Source of the DNA: Candidatus Rifleibacteriota bacterium
Lineage (GTDB): Bacteria > Muiribacteriota > Ozemobacteria > Ozemobacterales > Ozemobacteraceae
Direction: 5' to 3'
Assembly: GCA_012517355.1 (NCBI GenBank)
Contig: JAAYVD010000023.1
Coordinates: 62,001 to 126,000, forward strand
Length of the DNA stretch: 64,000 nucleotides
Shown here piece after piece: positions 18,007 through 28,895 of this stretch (its first letter is position 1; each line of letters opens with the position of its first letter). Position numbers and translations under genes: made by a program. Under the pieces are notes generated by a model. It made no database searches, was not told where the DNA came from, and saw only the letters and a list, made by a program, of their open reading frames with translations.

Positions 18007-18729
18007 TTACTGCCGGATGGAGTCGAGCAGGCCGGTCCAACGGATCAGGACCTTGCAGTAGGGGCAATGGTCGGCGGATGGCCGCCCCACCAGCGCGGTC
18101 ACGAAGCTTGCGGGCAGGGACATCCCACAGGCGGGACACCCGCTCGTCTCGGTATCCCAGATGATGCGGCCCTTCTTGGTGTGACGCAGGTCCTCGTAGA
18201 TTTCGAGAGCCTGGCCCTGGATCTTCAGCGCGACCTGGTTGCGCTTCGTCCGCGCCAGATCCTTTTCCTGGGCCAGGGCGGCCAGTTCGCCGGCCTGACG
18301 GGCCTTGATCTCGTCCAGGTGGAGGCGCTGGCCGGCGAGGATTTTCTGGCCTTTGGCCAGATCTTTTTCGAGGGTTTCCTGCTTCTCCATGTCCTCGAGG
18401 ACTTTGGACTCGAGTGCCGAGATCTTTTCCTTGAGCCCGGCGATCTCCTTTTCCAGGGCCAGGTAGGTGGCCGGCGCCGAGGCATTGTGAAGCTTGGCCT
18501 CAAGGGATTTCAGCTGGTCGGAGTGACCGGCCAGTTCCGTCTCGGAACCCTTCTTGCGGACCTGGATCTTCTTGAGGAGGGCCGCTTTCTTGTCCAGCAG
18601 GTCCTGGTCTTTCTGGAGGTCGGCTGCCAGGCGGGCGGCCTTCTCCTGGATCTGGCGGGTCTTCTCCTCGAGCCGGTCGAGTTCGAGATCGTGTTCCTGC
18701 AGGACCAGAAGTTCCGTGCAATCGATCAC
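18007..18729 (-). CDS. Coiled-coil protein with C-terminal C4 zinc ribbon (DUF164-like)
   Basis: Long coiled coil then CPACGMSLPASFVTALVGRPSADHCPYC. Confidence 0.8.
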   Translation of the reverse strand: MIDCTELLVLQEHDLELDRLEEKTRQIQEKAARLAADLQKDQDLLDKKAALLKKIQVRKKGSETELAGHSDQLKSLEAKLHNASAPATYLALEKEIAGLKEKISALESKVLEDMEKQETLEKDLAKGQKILAGQRLHLDEIKARQAGELAALAQEKDLARTKRNQVALKIQGQALEIYEDLRHTKKGRIIWDTETSGCPACGMSLPASFVTALVGRPSADHCPYCKVLIRWTGLLDSIRQ

Positions 18730-18922
18730 CGGGGATTCCCCTCAGGCGGATTTTGGGAAAGGGTAGCAGATGACCCGGCGGGTGTCAATCCGCCAAAACC
18801 CTGTTCCCATCGTCGGCACGAGGGGGTTCTGGCCCGCGCCGGCCGAGCCAAAGTCGCATGCCATCAGGGTTCCATTGACTCGCCGGGCGGCGGGTGATAC
18901 AATCGGTTGTTTGGAGAAACCC

Positions 18923-20251
18923 ATGCCGAAGATTCCCACCATTGCCATCGTCGGCCGACCCAATGTCGGCAAGTCCTCCCTCCTCAACCGCATCGTCGGC
19001 CGTCGGCACGCCATCGTCGACCCGACTCCCGGCGTCACCCGCGACCGCAACTACGCCGACGCCCGCTGGAACGGCCGCCACTTCTACGTCATCGACACCG
19101 GCGGTCTGGATCCCGACGACACCCAGCCGATCCAGCAGGCCATCAAGGCCCAGGTCGAATTCGCCCTGCACGAGTCGGACGCCATCATCCTGGCCTGCGA
19201 CGCGCACCAGGGGCTGCTCCCCGACGACCGCGCCATCCTCAACCTTCTGCGGCGCGCCTGCGCCGACAAACCCGTCTACGTGACGGTCAACAAGCTCGAC
19301 AACCCCAACGATGACAGCGAGATGGTCGATTTCTACGGCCTCGGCGTCGATCGGCTGTTCCCCGTGTCAGCCGTCCACGGCCACGGGGTGGCCGACCTCC
19401 TCGACGCGGTCGTCGAACCCCTCCCCCGCGAGGCCGAGGTGGTCGAGGAACAAACCGACGAGCCGGGCCGGATCGCCATCGTGGGCCGCCCCAACGTCGG
19501 CAAGTCCTCCCTGTTCAACCGCCTGATCGGGCAGGAGCGCTCCATCGTCGACGACGCCCCCGGCACCACCCGCGACACCATCATCTACACCATCGAGCGC
19601 CACGGCCGCACCTACCGGTTCATCGACACCGCCGGCATGCGGCGTCCCGCCCGCCAGAAGGATTCCGTCGAGTTCTTCTCGGTCTACCGGACCCTCGACA
19701 CCATCCGCCGCTCCGACCTCGCCGTGCTCGTCCTCGACGCCTCCGCCGGCGAGATCTCCCAGCAGGACAAGCGCATCGCCAGCCGCATCATCGAGGTCGG
19801 CTCGGGCTGCCTCATCCTCTGGAACAAATGGGACATCGCCGACCACGACGACCAGGTCTGGCGGAAGATGCAACAGGCCACCCGGGAGGAATTCCCCCTG
19901 CTGGAATTCGCCCCCATCATGTCCTGTTCGGCCAAAACCGGCCTCCGGGTCAACAAGGTCTTCGACCAGCTCGACCAGGTGCAGCAGGCCGGAAATATGC
20001 GCATCCCCCCCGACCGCCTGAGGACGATCCTGTTCGATGCCCTCACCATGCAACCGCCCCCGCCGTTCGCCGGACGCCCCGTCCGCATTTCCTCCCTCCA
20101 ACAGGCGGACGGCCCCCCCATCGTCTTCCGCGTCGCCTGCAACGAGCCGGAAGGCCTGCACTTCTCCTACCAGCGCTACCTGCTGAACCGCCTCCGCGAG
20201 GATACCCCCTTCGAAGGATGGCCCGTCCGGCTGGTCGTGAAGAAGAAGTGA
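18923..20251 (+). CDS. der: Ribosome biogenesis GTPase Der (two G domains)
   Basis: Two GRPNVGKSSL P-loops and KH-like C-terminal domain; start MPKIPTIAIVG at 18923 rather than track 18770. Confidence 0.97.
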   Translation: MPKIPTIAIVGRPNVGKSSLLNRIVGRRHAIVDPTPGVTRDRNYADARWNGRHFYVIDTGGLDPDDTQPIQQAIKAQVEFALHESDAIILACDAHQGLLPDDRAILNLLRRACADKPVYVTVNKLDNPNDDSEMVDFYGLGVDRLFPVSAVHGHGVADLLDAVVEPLPREAEVVEEQTDEPGRIAIVGRPNVGKSSLFNRLIGQERSIVDDAPGTTRDTIIYTIERHGRTYRFIDTAGMRRPARQKDSVEFFSVYRTLDTIRRSDLAVLVLDASAGEISQQDKRIASRIIEVGSGCLILWNKWDIADHDDQVWRKMQQATREEFPLLEFAPIMSCSAKTGLRVNKVFDQLDQVQQAGNMRIPPDRLRTILFDALTMQPPPPFAGRPVRISSLQQADGPPIVFRVACNEPEGLHFSYQRYLLNRLREDTPFEGWPVRLVVKKK

Positions 20252-20267
20252 GGGGAAGGGAAGCGGC

Positions 20268-20915
20268 ATGCCCACCTCCTATCTGCTGGCCGCCCTGCTC
20301 GGCTACCTCTGCGGGTCCATCCCCACAGCCTACTGGCTGGGTCTGGCGGTCTATCGGGTCAACATCTTCGAACTCGGCAGCCGCAACATGGGGGCCACCA
20401 ACGTCCATCGGGTCCTCGGAAAGGTCCCCTTCGCCATCACCCTGGCCCTCGACATCCTCAAAGGCATGGTCCCGGTCCTGCTCGCCCCCCGGCTGGTGAC
20501 CGACCCCGCCAGCCTGATGCCCCATTGCCTGACCGCCGGCCTCGCCGCGGTCGCCGGGCACACCCTTTCCTTCTGGGTGAAGTTCCGCGGCGGCAAAGGA
20601 GTCGCCACCGGCCTGGGCGTCTTTCTGGCCCTCGCCCCCAAATCCTCCATCCTGGCCATGGGCATCTTCCTCGTCACCCTGATCGCCACGGGCTTCGTCT
20701 CCCTCGGCTCGATGGTGGCCGCCGTCGCCCTGCCCGTCATGATCTTCGCCTTCCAGGAAGGTGGCCCCGACTGGCATCGCCCTCTGGCCCTGGCCGCCGC
20801 CGCCATCGCCGCGTTCATCGTGTTCAAACACCGGGCCAACATCCGCCGCCTCCTCAATGGGGAAGAACTCGCCCTGGGAACCAAACCACCCCCTACCCTG
20901 GAAGAGGGGAAATGA
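20268..20915 (+). CDS. plsY: Glycerol-3-phosphate acyltransferase PlsY
   Basis: GYLCGSIPTAYWLGL, GSRNMGATNVHRVLGK, KFRGGKGVATGLGV. Confidence 0.95.
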   Translation: MPTSYLLAALLGYLCGSIPTAYWLGLAVYRVNIFELGSRNMGATNVHRVLGKVPFAITLALDILKGMVPVLLAPRLVTDPASLMPHCLTAGLAAVAGHTLSFWVKFRGGKGVATGLGVFLALAPKSSILAMGIFLVTLIATGFVSLGSMVAAVALPVMIFAFQEGGPDWHRPLALAAAAIAAFIVFKHRANIRRLLNGEELALGTKPPPTLEEGK

Positions 20916-21946
20916 ATCCTTCCCAGGAAAAACCTCTCAAGGTGGGGGTCGTGGGCGCCGGGTCGTGGGGCACCACCCTCGCCGACCTGCTCGCCCGCAA
21001 GGGGCACTGCGTCACCCTCTGGGCGCGCGAACCCGAGGTGGTCGACGGCATCCGTTCTACCCGCCACAACCCGTTCTTCGTCCCTGAGCACGAGGTGTCG
21101 CCCGCGCTCGCGGTCACCTCGGATATCCGCGAAGCGGTAGACGGCGTCGACCTCATCCTGCTCGCCGTCCCTTCCGCCCACCTCCGGCCTTCCATCCATC
21201 CGATCCGGGAATACCTGGCCACCGCCCCGATGATCGTGAACGTGGCCAAAGGCCTCGAATCGGGCTCCGGCTCGCGGCTTTCCCAGGTCATCCTCGAGGA
21301 GGTGGGCACGGGGAACCCTTCCCCCCCCGACCGCCTGGCCGTCCTGTCCGGGCCCAACCTGGCCACCGAGATCGCCGGGGGCAAGATCGGCGCCTGCGTC
21401 ATCGCCTGCCCCCGGGAAGACATCGGGGTGCACCTGCAGGAGGCCTTTTCCCTTCCGACCTTCCGCGCCTACCGGCACACCGACCGCACCGGCGTCGAAC
21501 TCGGGGGCACCTTGAAGAACATCTTCGCCATCGGGGCGGGCATCGTCGATGGCCTCGGCCTGGGTGACAACGCCAAGGCCGCCTACCTCACCCGCAGCCT
21601 GCACGAGATGGTCCGCCTGGGCACCCGTCTGGGTGGGCGCCCCACCACGTTCTACGGCCTCTCGGGTTTGGGCGACCTGATGGCCACCGCCGCTTCTCCC
21701 CTCTCCCGGAACCACCGGCTCGGCCAGGCCCTCGCCCGCGGGGAAAAAGCCTCCGACATCCTCTCCCACAGCCGGATGGTCGTCGAAGGGGTCGAAACCA
21801 CCCGCATGGCGGCGGAATGGGGAAAAAGACTAACCATTAGCCTCCCGATTACCGAAGAGATATCCAGGGTCCTTTTCGACGACCTGTCCCCCAGGGAGGC
21901 CGCCCGCAACCTCATGACCCGCTCCCTGAAGGACGAGGAAGAATAA
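20912..21946 (+). CDS. gpsA: Glycerol-3-phosphate dehydrogenase [NAD(P)+]
   Basis: VGVVGAGSWGTTLADLLARKGH, LSGPNLATEIA, ELGGTLKNIFAIGAGIVDGL; ATGA overlap with plsY. Confidence 0.96.
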   Translation: MNPSQEKPLKVGVVGAGSWGTTLADLLARKGHCVTLWAREPEVVDGIRSTRHNPFFVPEHEVSPALAVTSDIREAVDGVDLILLAVPSAHLRPSIHPIREYLATAPMIVNVAKGLESGSGSRLSQVILEEVGTGNPSPPDRLAVLSGPNLATEIAGGKIGACVIACPREDIGVHLQEAFSLPTFRAYRHTDRTGVELGGTLKNIFAIGAGIVDGLGLGDNAKAAYLTRSLHEMVRLGTRLGGRPTTFYGLSGLGDLMATAASPLSRNHRLGQALARGEKASDILSHSRMVVEGVETTRMAAEWGKRLTISLPITEEISRVLFDDLSPREAARNLMTRSLKDEEE

Positions 21947-21969
21947 ACCCGCTTCCGGAGTCACGTGGA

Positions 21970-23241
21970 ATGCGCAAGATTGCCTTTTCGATCCTGGGAA
22001 TCGTCTGCCTTTCAGGCTTTCTGATCTTCATCTTCTGGGGCATCACCCAGCTGCAACGGTGGTCCGGCGCGCCTGCCACGCCGGCCGGAACCCCCTCCCC
22101 GACCGGACCCACGGAGGCGCCCATGACCACGTCCACCAAACCGACCACGCCCGCCCCCACCCCCGTGGAAGTCGTCTTCCACCTGAACGACCAGGCCATC
22201 AGCGCCGGGAAGGTGCCCCTGCTGAAGCCTCCCGCCCCGGACGCCTCCACCGCCCCCCCCACCCTCGATGCCGAGGTCGCCCGCCAGCTCGTCTCCCAGC
22301 TGCCCGAACCGACCCCGGTCGCCCCCCCCAAAGCCGCCATGGTCGAGACCGACAAGAAGGGCAACCCCCGCAAGATCCTCCGGGGGTCGCCCGGAGAAAT
22401 CATCGACCGCGAGGGCACCCTGCACCGCCTCGCCGAAACCGTCAAGCGGGTTCCGCCTTCCCAGCCTCTCCGGATCACCGTCATGAAAAAGGAGAACAAC
22501 GCCCTCGAAACCCTGTCCTCCCTCCGCACCAAGCTGGGGTTCACCGAATGCCTGGCCGAGTTCGAGACGGTGCACGACAAGGACCACATCGACGACGAGG
22601 GCCGCAACGTCAACCTGCGGGTGGCCGCCGACAAGATCGATGGCATCATCATCCAGCCCGGCGAGGAATTCAGCTTCAACCGCGTCGTCGGGGCCCGCGG
22701 CCGCAAGGAAGGCTTCCAGCCCGCCGGGGTCATCTCCAACGGCAAGGTCATCAAAGGCCTCGGCGGCGGTGTCTGCCAGGTCAGCACCACCCTGTATCGC
22801 TGCGCCCTGATGAGCAACATGAAGATCACCGAGCGGTACAACCACTCGATCTACGACGGGATCGCCTACGCCCAGCGCGGCCTCGACGCCGCCGTCGTCT
22901 GGGGGTCGAAGGATTTCCGGTTCGTCAACACCCTCAAATCGCCCCTGCTGATCACCTGCCGGGCCGGCAAGGGAACGGTCAAGGTCGCCTTCTACGCCGA
23001 TCACCGCCCCTTCGAGAAGATCGAACTGGCGACCCGCAACGAGGTGAAACACCCCTTCGACGTCCAGGTCCGGAAGAACACCCGGCTGAAGTCCGGCGAG
23101 AAACGGGTCGTCCAGCCCGGCGTCACCGGCTACACCGTCGAAGCCTACCGCGTCGTCATCGTCAAGGGAGTGGCCCGCGAAGAGCGACTCAGCAAGGACC
23201 GCTACCAGACCTTCCCCCGGATCGAGGAGACCAGCAACTGA
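21970..23241 (+). CDS. VanW-family membrane-anchored protein
   Basis: IIIQPGEEFSFNRVVGARGRKEGFQPAGVISNGKVIKGLGGGVCQVSTTLYRCAL. Confidence 0.9.
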   Translation: MRKIAFSILGIVCLSGFLIFIFWGITQLQRWSGAPATPAGTPSPTGPTEAPMTTSTKPTTPAPTPVEVVFHLNDQAISAGKVPLLKPPAPDASTAPPTLDAEVARQLVSQLPEPTPVAPPKAAMVETDKKGNPRKILRGSPGEIIDREGTLHRLAETVKRVPPSQPLRITVMKKENNALETLSSLRTKLGFTECLAEFETVHDKDHIDDEGRNVNLRVAADKIDGIIIQPGEEFSFNRVVGARGRKEGFQPAGVISNGKVIKGLGGGVCQVSTTLYRCALMSNMKITERYNHSIYDGIAYAQRGLDAAVVWGSKDFRFVNTLKSPLLITCRAGKGTVKVAFYADHRPFEKIELATRNEVKHPFDVQVRKNTRLKSGEKRVVQPGVTGYTVEAYRVVIVKGVAREERLSKDRYQTFPRIEETSN

Positions 23242-23242
23242 C

Positions 23243-24724
23243 ATGACTACCTTCCGCACCCGCCTCCCGGCCTTCCTCCTGCTCCTCGTCCTGGGCCTCG
23301 CCGTATCACCCGTCGCCGCCCTCGACTTCTCCGAGTTCGTCACCAAGGGGTACGAAGGCAAGGGGGAACTCGAGTTCATCGCCCCCGAAGACCTGATTCT
23401 CGGCCCCGCGGGGGAAATCGTGGTGGCCGACCAGAAGAACAACCGCATCCAGGTCCTCCGCCCCGACGGGACGTTCGCCCGCTTCATCACCTCCCGCGTG
23501 GACGGGGTGACCCAGGCCCTCCTGCCGGAAGAGGTGGCCCGCCACCGCCGGCGCGGCACCCCTGCGCCCGCCCCGACCAAACCCGAGGTCAAGAAGAAGG
23601 ATCTCGTCCCTCCCCCGACCAAGGGCCTGGTCTGGTTCTCCGAAACCGCGACCGACACCACCGTCCTGCTGGCCAGACCGGTCGGCCTCGCTCTCGATGC
23701 GATGGGACGGTTGTGGGTCTCCTGCGCCGGGTCCCACCGGGTCTACATCCTGCGGTTTTCCGACGGCAAGCCGCTGGGCGAGATCGGCGGCCAGGGCCGT
23801 CAGCCCGGCCAGTTCGACAATCCCCAGGACATCGACGTCCGGGCCGACGGCTTTTTCGCCGTCGCCGACGGCAACAACAAGCGGGTCCAGATCTTCAACC
23901 CCGCCGGGGAGTGCATTCGCCAGATCCACTATAAGGAAGAGTTGAAGAAGGGCGGCCTGCGCGACATCCCGCCCCACGGCGTCCTGTGGGCCCGCGACGG
24001 TTCCCTGATCGTCACCTACCCGACCTATCACCAGGTCACCAGCTGGGATCTCAACGGCAACTTGCTGTGGCGGTATGGGGTCCTCGGCAACGGCAAGGGC
24101 GAATTGAACCAGCCCTCCAACCTGGTCCTGGTCAAGGACGGCCACCTGCTGGTGGCCGACAGCGGCAACCACCGCGTCGTCGAACTCGACGGCAAGGGCA
24201 TGCTCATCCGCAACTTCCCCTTCTCCCGCGGCACCGCCCCCGGCCGCTTGCTCTGGCCGCGAGGCCTCGCCCTGACCGCCAAGGAGAGCCTGATCATTTC
24301 CGACCAGGGCAACAACCGGGTGCATTTCTTCAACCCCGGCAAGGCCCAGTTGCTGCTGCGCGAGGCCCAGACCCTGGCCCGCACCGACCAGTGGGACCAG
24401 GCCTATGCCCGGCTCGAACAGATCCTGAACCTCACCCCGAACAACGAGGATGCCCGAGAACTGATGGTCGGCGCCCTCCACTTCTTCGGCGACCGGTCCC
24501 TCCAGAAGTGCGATTTCACCAAGGCCGAGGAGTCCTACCGGCGCATCCTCATCTACCGCCCCAACGACGAACTCGTCCCCCAGAAACTCGATGCCATCTT
24601 CTGGGCCGAGAATCGGGACTTGATCATCAAGCTGGTTTTTGGGATCATGGCGGTGATCGCCGCCCTGATCCTTTCGTGGATCGTGCGGATGACCTTCAAC
24701 AAGGTGGTGTTCGGTCACCCCTAG
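23243..24724 (+). CDS. NHL-repeat beta-propeller protein with TPR-like region and C-terminal TM
   Basis: Repeated DIDVRADGFFAVADGNNKRVQIFNPAGE, NLVLVKDGHLLVADSGNHRVVELDGKG, ISDQGNNRVHFFNPG; C-terminal TM. Confidence 0.85.
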   Translation: MTTFRTRLPAFLLLLVLGLAVSPVAALDFSEFVTKGYEGKGELEFIAPEDLILGPAGEIVVADQKNNRIQVLRPDGTFARFITSRVDGVTQALLPEEVARHRRRGTPAPAPTKPEVKKKDLVPPPTKGLVWFSETATDTTVLLARPVGLALDAMGRLWVSCAGSHRVYILRFSDGKPLGEIGGQGRQPGQFDNPQDIDVRADGFFAVADGNNKRVQIFNPAGECIRQIHYKEELKKGGLRDIPPHGVLWARDGSLIVTYPTYHQVTSWDLNGNLLWRYGVLGNGKGELNQPSNLVLVKDGHLLVADSGNHRVVELDGKGMLIRNFPFSRGTAPGRLLWPRGLALTAKESLIISDQGNNRVHFFNPGKAQLLLREAQTLARTDQWDQAYARLEQILNLTPNNEDARELMVGALHFFGDRSLQKCDFTKAEESYRRILIYRPNDELVPQKLDAIFWAENRDLIIKLVFGIMAVIAALILSWIVRMTFNKVVFGHP

Positions 24725-24733
24725 GAGCCCGCA

Positions 24734-26533
24734 TTGTCACAGGATTCCATTCGCAACTTCTGCATCATCGCCCACATCGACCACGGCAAATCGACCCTCG
24801 CCGACCGCCTCCTCGAATGCACCGAGACCGTCAGCAAGCGCGAGATGCGCGACCAGCTCCTCGATTCCATGGACCTCGAACGGGAGCGCGGCATCACGAT
24901 CAAGGCCCAGGCCGTCCGCATGATCTACCACGCGAAGGACGGCAAGGAATACACCTACAACCTCATCGATACCCCCGGCCACGTCGACTTTTCCTATGAG
25001 GTGTCCCGCTCCATCGCCGCCTGCGAGGGCGCCGTGCTGGTCGTCGACGCCACCCAGGGGGTCGAGGCCCAGACCATGGCCAACGTCACCATGGCCCTGG
25101 CCCAGAACCTCGAGATCATCCCCGTCATCAACAAGATCGACCTCCCTTCCGCCGACCCCGAGCGGGTGAAGAAGGAGATCGAGGCCCTCATCGGCCTCGA
25201 CTGTTCCGACGCCGTCCTGGTCTCGGCCAAGGAGGGAACCGGGGTCCCCGAACTGCTCGAGACCATCGCCCGCCGCGTGCCCCCGCCCACAGGCGACGAG
25301 AAGGCGCCGCTGCGCGCCCTCGTCTTCGACGCCCGCTACGACTCGTACAAGGGCGTCGTCGTCTACTGCCGGTTCTACGACGGCACCCTGAAGGTCGGCG
25401 ACCGCATCAGGTTCCATTCGACCCAGTCCGGCTTCGAGGTCATCGAAACCGGCGTGTTCACCCCCAAGCCCTTGATCCAGAAGACCCTCGCGGCCGGCGG
25501 GGTCGGCTACTTCTGCGCCACGATCAAGGAGATGGGCCACGTCCGCATCGGCGACACGCTCATCCACGAGGGAAAGACCCAGGTCGAACCCATTCCCGGC
25601 TTCAAGGAGGCCAAGCAGATGGTCTTCTGCGGCCTCTACCCGGTCGAGGCCAACGACTTCGACGAACTGCGCAACGCCCTCGAGAAACTGTCCCTGAACG
25701 ACTCGAGTTTCTCGTTCGTCCCCGAAAACTCCCTGGCCCTGGGTTTCGGCTTCCGGTGCGGGTTCCTCGGCCTCCTCCACATGGAGATCGTTCAGGAGCG
25801 CCTCGAGCGCGAGTTCGACCTCGACCTGGTGACCACCTCCCCGAACGTCGTCTACCAGATCATGAAAACCAGCGGCGAGGTGTTCGAGCTCGATTCCCCG
25901 GCCAAGATGCCGGCCCCGACGCTGATCCAGGAGATCCGTGAGCCGTTCGTCCATTCCTCGATGTTCATGCCGAAGGAGTTCATCGGCACCATCATGGACC
26001 TCTGCACCGAGCGGCGCGGCACCATGAAGCACATGGAGTTCATCTCCGAGAACCGGGTGTCGATCTCGTTCGATCTGCCCCTGTCGGAAATCATCGTCGA
26101 CTTCTACGACAAGCTCAAGAGCCGCACCCGCGGCTACGCCTCGATGGACTACGAGCACATCGGCTACCGCGCCGCCGAGATCGACAAGGTCGACATCCTG
26201 GTCAACAGCGAGCCGGTCGACGCCCTGTCCTTCCTCTGCCACCGTGACCGGGCTGTCCAGCGCGGCCGGTTCGTCATCGAGAAGCTTCGCAAGCTGATCC
26301 CGCGCCATCAGTTCCAGATCCCGCTGCAGGCGGCCATCGGCGCCAAGATCATCGCCCGCGAAAACATCTCGGGCTACCGCAAGGACGTGCTGGCCAAGTG
26401 CTACGGCGGCGACATCTCCCGCAAGCGCAAGCTCCTCGAGAAACAGAAGGAAGGCAAGAAGCGCATGAAGATGGTCGGCCGCGTCGAGATCCCCCAGGAA
26501 GCCTTCATGGCGGTGCTCAAACCGGAGGATTAG
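24734..26533 (+). CDS. lepA: Elongation factor 4 (LepA)
   Basis: [23 protein letters not shown]; full-length LepA with C-terminal [29 protein letters not shown] start. Confidence 0.97.
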   Translation: MSQDSIRNFCIIAHIDHGKSTLADRLLECTETVSKREMRDQLLDSMDLERERGITIKAQAVRMIYHAKDGKEYTYNLIDTPGHVDFSYEVSRSIAACEGAVLVVDATQGVEAQTMANVTMALAQNLEIIPVINKIDLPSADPERVKKEIEALIGLDCSDAVLVSAKEGTGVPELLETIARRVPPPTGDEKAPLRALVFDARYDSYKGVVVYCRFYDGTLKVGDRIRFHSTQSGFEVIETGVFTPKPLIQKTLAAGGVGYFCATIKEMGHVRIGDTLIHEGKTQVEPIPGFKEAKQMVFCGLYPVEANDFDELRNALEKLSLNDSSFSFVPENSLALGFGFRCGFLGLLHMEIVQERLEREFDLDLVTTSPNVVYQIMKTSGEVFELDSPAKMPAPTLIQEIREPFVHSSMFMPKEFIGTIMDLCTERRGTMKHMEFISENRVSISFDLPLSEIIVDFYDKLKSRTRGYASMDYEHIGYRAAEIDKVDILVNSEPVDALSFLCHRDRAVQRGRFVIEKLRKLIPRHQFQIPLQAAIGAKIIARENISGYRKDVLAKCYGGDISRKRKLLEKQKEGKKRMKMVGRVEIPQEAFMAVLKPED

Positions 26534-26559
26534 ACGCCTCTAATTTCTGGGTGTATAAT
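26530..26559 (+). promoter_or_regulatory. Sigma70-type promoter upstream of permease
   Basis: TTAGAC-N18-TATAAT. Confidence 0.55.
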
Positions 26560-26636
26560 GGTCCGGCGGGGGTCTGTTCAGCTTCCTGCTCGCGACCATT
26601 CCTTCAGGCCCCTGACGACAACGGAGGCAATCTGGC

Positions 26637-27962
26637 ATGGCCGAAACCCCACCGGTCCCCCTTCCCGTCGCCTGTGACGACCCCCTTCCCGAACCCGCTC
26701 CCGACCAGGGAAAGGGCAAGAAGAAGAAACGGGAGGAACGCCGCGAGAAGGGCCCTGCCGAGAAGGCCGCCCTGACCATCGCCTGGCTCTTCCTGCTGGG
26801 CGCCTTGGCGGCCAGCTGGTTCTGGAAGCCACCCGAAGGGCAGCAGGCCACCTCGCTCCTGCTCCGGGGGGCGCTCGCCGGCTCGAAGGAACTGATCGCC
26901 TTCCTGTACGAACACCTCGTGTCGGCGATGATCCCGGCCTTCTTCCTGGCCGCCGCCATCTCGACGTTCTTCTCGAAGGAGACCATCATCAAGGCCATGG
27001 GCCGCCAGGCCAACCCGTTCGTCTCCTATCCCATCGCCTCGCTGGCCGGGGCCATCCTGACCGTCTGCTCCTGCGGCGTGCTTCCCATCTTCATGAGCAT
27101 CCTGCAGAGCGGGGCGGGCCTCGGCCCGGCCATCACCTTCCTCTATGCCTCGCCCGCCATCAACCTGATCTCCCTCATCTACACCTGGAAGATCCTGCCC
27201 GCCTCGATGCTCTGGGGCCGGGTCATCAGCGTGGCCGTCTCCTCGATCGCCATCGGCGTGATCATGTTCCTCCTGTTCCGCGACACTCCTTCAGAGACGG
27301 AAACCGAAGACACGCCGGGCAAACCCACCACCCGCACCGCCACCCAGGAGGGCGTGTTCTTCCTCCTCCTGGTACTGGTGATGCTCACCTCGACCGACGC
27401 CCTCGCCTTCGTGACCCGCCGGCTCGTCCCACCCGGGGTGTTCGCCTCGGCCGATCCGGAGTGGGCCATCCGCATGGCCGCCCTCGCCGGAAAACTGCTC
27501 GCCATCGGCATCGAGGTGGTCGTCGTCGTCCTCGTCCTGCGCGCCTGGTTCACCTGGGACGAAACCCGCAAATGGCTGAAGCGCACGGGACGGCAGGCTT
27601 CCGAGATCATTCCCATGGTCTTCCTGGGCATCTTCTACTCCGGCATGCTCGGCGGCGCCCCTTCGATGGTCGACTACCTCGGCCTCGTCCGGGAAAACAC
27701 CGTGGTCGCCAACCTCCTGGCCGCAGCCATCGGCGCCGTCATGTATTTCGGTTCCATCGTCGGCGTCAACGTCGTCGACCTGTTCATGCGGTGGGGCATG
27801 CACAAGGGCCCCGCCCTGGCCCTCCTCCTGGCCGGGCCAACCGTCAGCCTGCCCAGTGTCCTCGCGCTGCTTCCCATCATCGGCCGCACCAAGACCTTCG
27901 TCTTTCTCGCCCTCGTCGTCCTGTTCTCGGCGGCCGGGGGCCTCATCGCCGGCTGGTTCTGA
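26637..27962 (+). CDS. Predicted permease (DUF318/YraQ/ArsP-like)
   Basis: AILTVCSCGVLPIFMSILQSGAGLGPAITFLYASPAINLISLIYTWKIL; multiple TMs. Confidence 0.88.
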   Translation: MAETPPVPLPVACDDPLPEPAPDQGKGKKKKREERREKGPAEKAALTIAWLFLLGALAASWFWKPPEGQQATSLLLRGALAGSKELIAFLYEHLVSAMIPAFFLAAAISTFFSKETIIKAMGRQANPFVSYPIASLAGAILTVCSCGVLPIFMSILQSGAGLGPAITFLYASPAINLISLIYTWKILPASMLWGRVISVAVSSIAIGVIMFLLFRDTPSETETEDTPGKPTTRTATQEGVFFLLLVLVMLTSTDALAFVTRRLVPPGVFASADPEWAIRMAALAGKLLAIGIEVVVVVLVLRAWFTWDETRKWLKRTGRQASEIIPMVFLGIFYSGMLGGAPSMVDYLGLVRENTVVANLLAAAIGAVMYFGSIVGVNVVDLFMRWGMHKGPALALLLAGPTVSLPSVLALLPIIGRTKTFVFLALVVLFSAAGGLIAGWF

Positions 27963-27971
27963 GCCCACCCA

Positions 27972-28628
27972 ATGAACACCCAGGAACCATCCCGCCAGGA
28001 AGGGTTCGCGGATTCCTACATCCCGCAGAGCGAGCAGGCCCTACGCCCGATCTTCCCCTTCCTGGCCGATTTCGTCCGCCGCCGGATCCCCGTCGACCTG
28101 CACGGCCGGACCGTCCTCGACCTCGGCGGGGGAACCGGGCAATGGCTGCTGGCCCTGATGGAACGGGGCCTGGGCAGCGGCATCCTCCTCGACGAAGACG
28201 CGGCGATGGTCGCCCATGCCCGGCGCGCGGCCGCCGCCACCAGCCCCCCGGTGCCGCTTCTGATCCTGCTCGGCAGGGCGGAGCACATCCCCTTGCGGAA
28301 CGGCGTGGTCGATCTCGTCGTGAGCCGCAATTCCATGCACCTGTGGCACGACCTGGCACGAGCCTGGCACGAGATCGGGCGGATCCTCGCCCCGGGCGGC
28401 TGGGCCTTCCTCGGCCGGGGGTTCGGCCCCGACCTGCCCGAAGAGGTCCGGCTCCAGGTGAAACAAGCCCGCCAGGCGCTTCGCAATCCCCAGGAACCGC
28501 CCCCCCAGGAACCGCCATCCCCCGAACCCTCGACCGTGGACGCTCTGGCGCGTCAAGCCGGGGTGCAGCCGGTCGCCATCGTCCCCGACCATCATTCCTG
28601 GTGGTTTTTGGGGCAGCGATTGCCCTGA
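27972..28628 (+). CDS. Class I SAM-dependent methyltransferase
   Basis: TVLDLGGGTGQWLLALMERG motif I, NGVVDLVVSRNSMHLW, LAPGGWAFLGRGF. Confidence 0.85.
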   Translation: MNTQEPSRQEGFADSYIPQSEQALRPIFPFLADFVRRRIPVDLHGRTVLDLGGGTGQWLLALMERGLGSGILLDEDAAMVAHARRAAAATSPPVPLLILLGRAEHIPLRNGVVDLVVSRNSMHLWHDLARAWHEIGRILAPGGWAFLGRGFGPDLPEEVRLQVKQARQALRNPQEPPPQEPPSPEPSTVDALARQAGVQPVAIVPDHHSWWFLGQRLP

Positions 28629-28895
28629 CCGCCAAAGAAGACGGCCCTTTCCCGGTCCCGCCCAGCCATGGCCCCGGTTCGCCCCGGTTCGCCGGGTTCA
28701 GGCGGCCCCGGAGGATGGCCCCAACCCCGCACGGACAACCCGCCATCCCACCACGGAGATGGCCCCGGGGCCCACCACCGGCCACCGCCCGACAAGGAGG
28801 CCGGCCCTGCCCCTCCGTCACCATGGAGGCAGGCGCGCTACAGCCGTGTTTCGAATCGGGGTGGCTTTCCCTGGACCCTCACCTGGGGTCGGCGA

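Noticed and set aside
16817-18061. 414-aa + strand ORF, with 16716..16964 and 16756..17289
   Set aside because: Starts inside rnpB and runs antisense to the TPM-domain gene.
28629-28895. Repeat-like ccccggttcgccccggttcgccgggttc and possible family-B copy
   Set aside because: Short low-complexity GC repeats only; alignment to the 84-bp family is not convincing.
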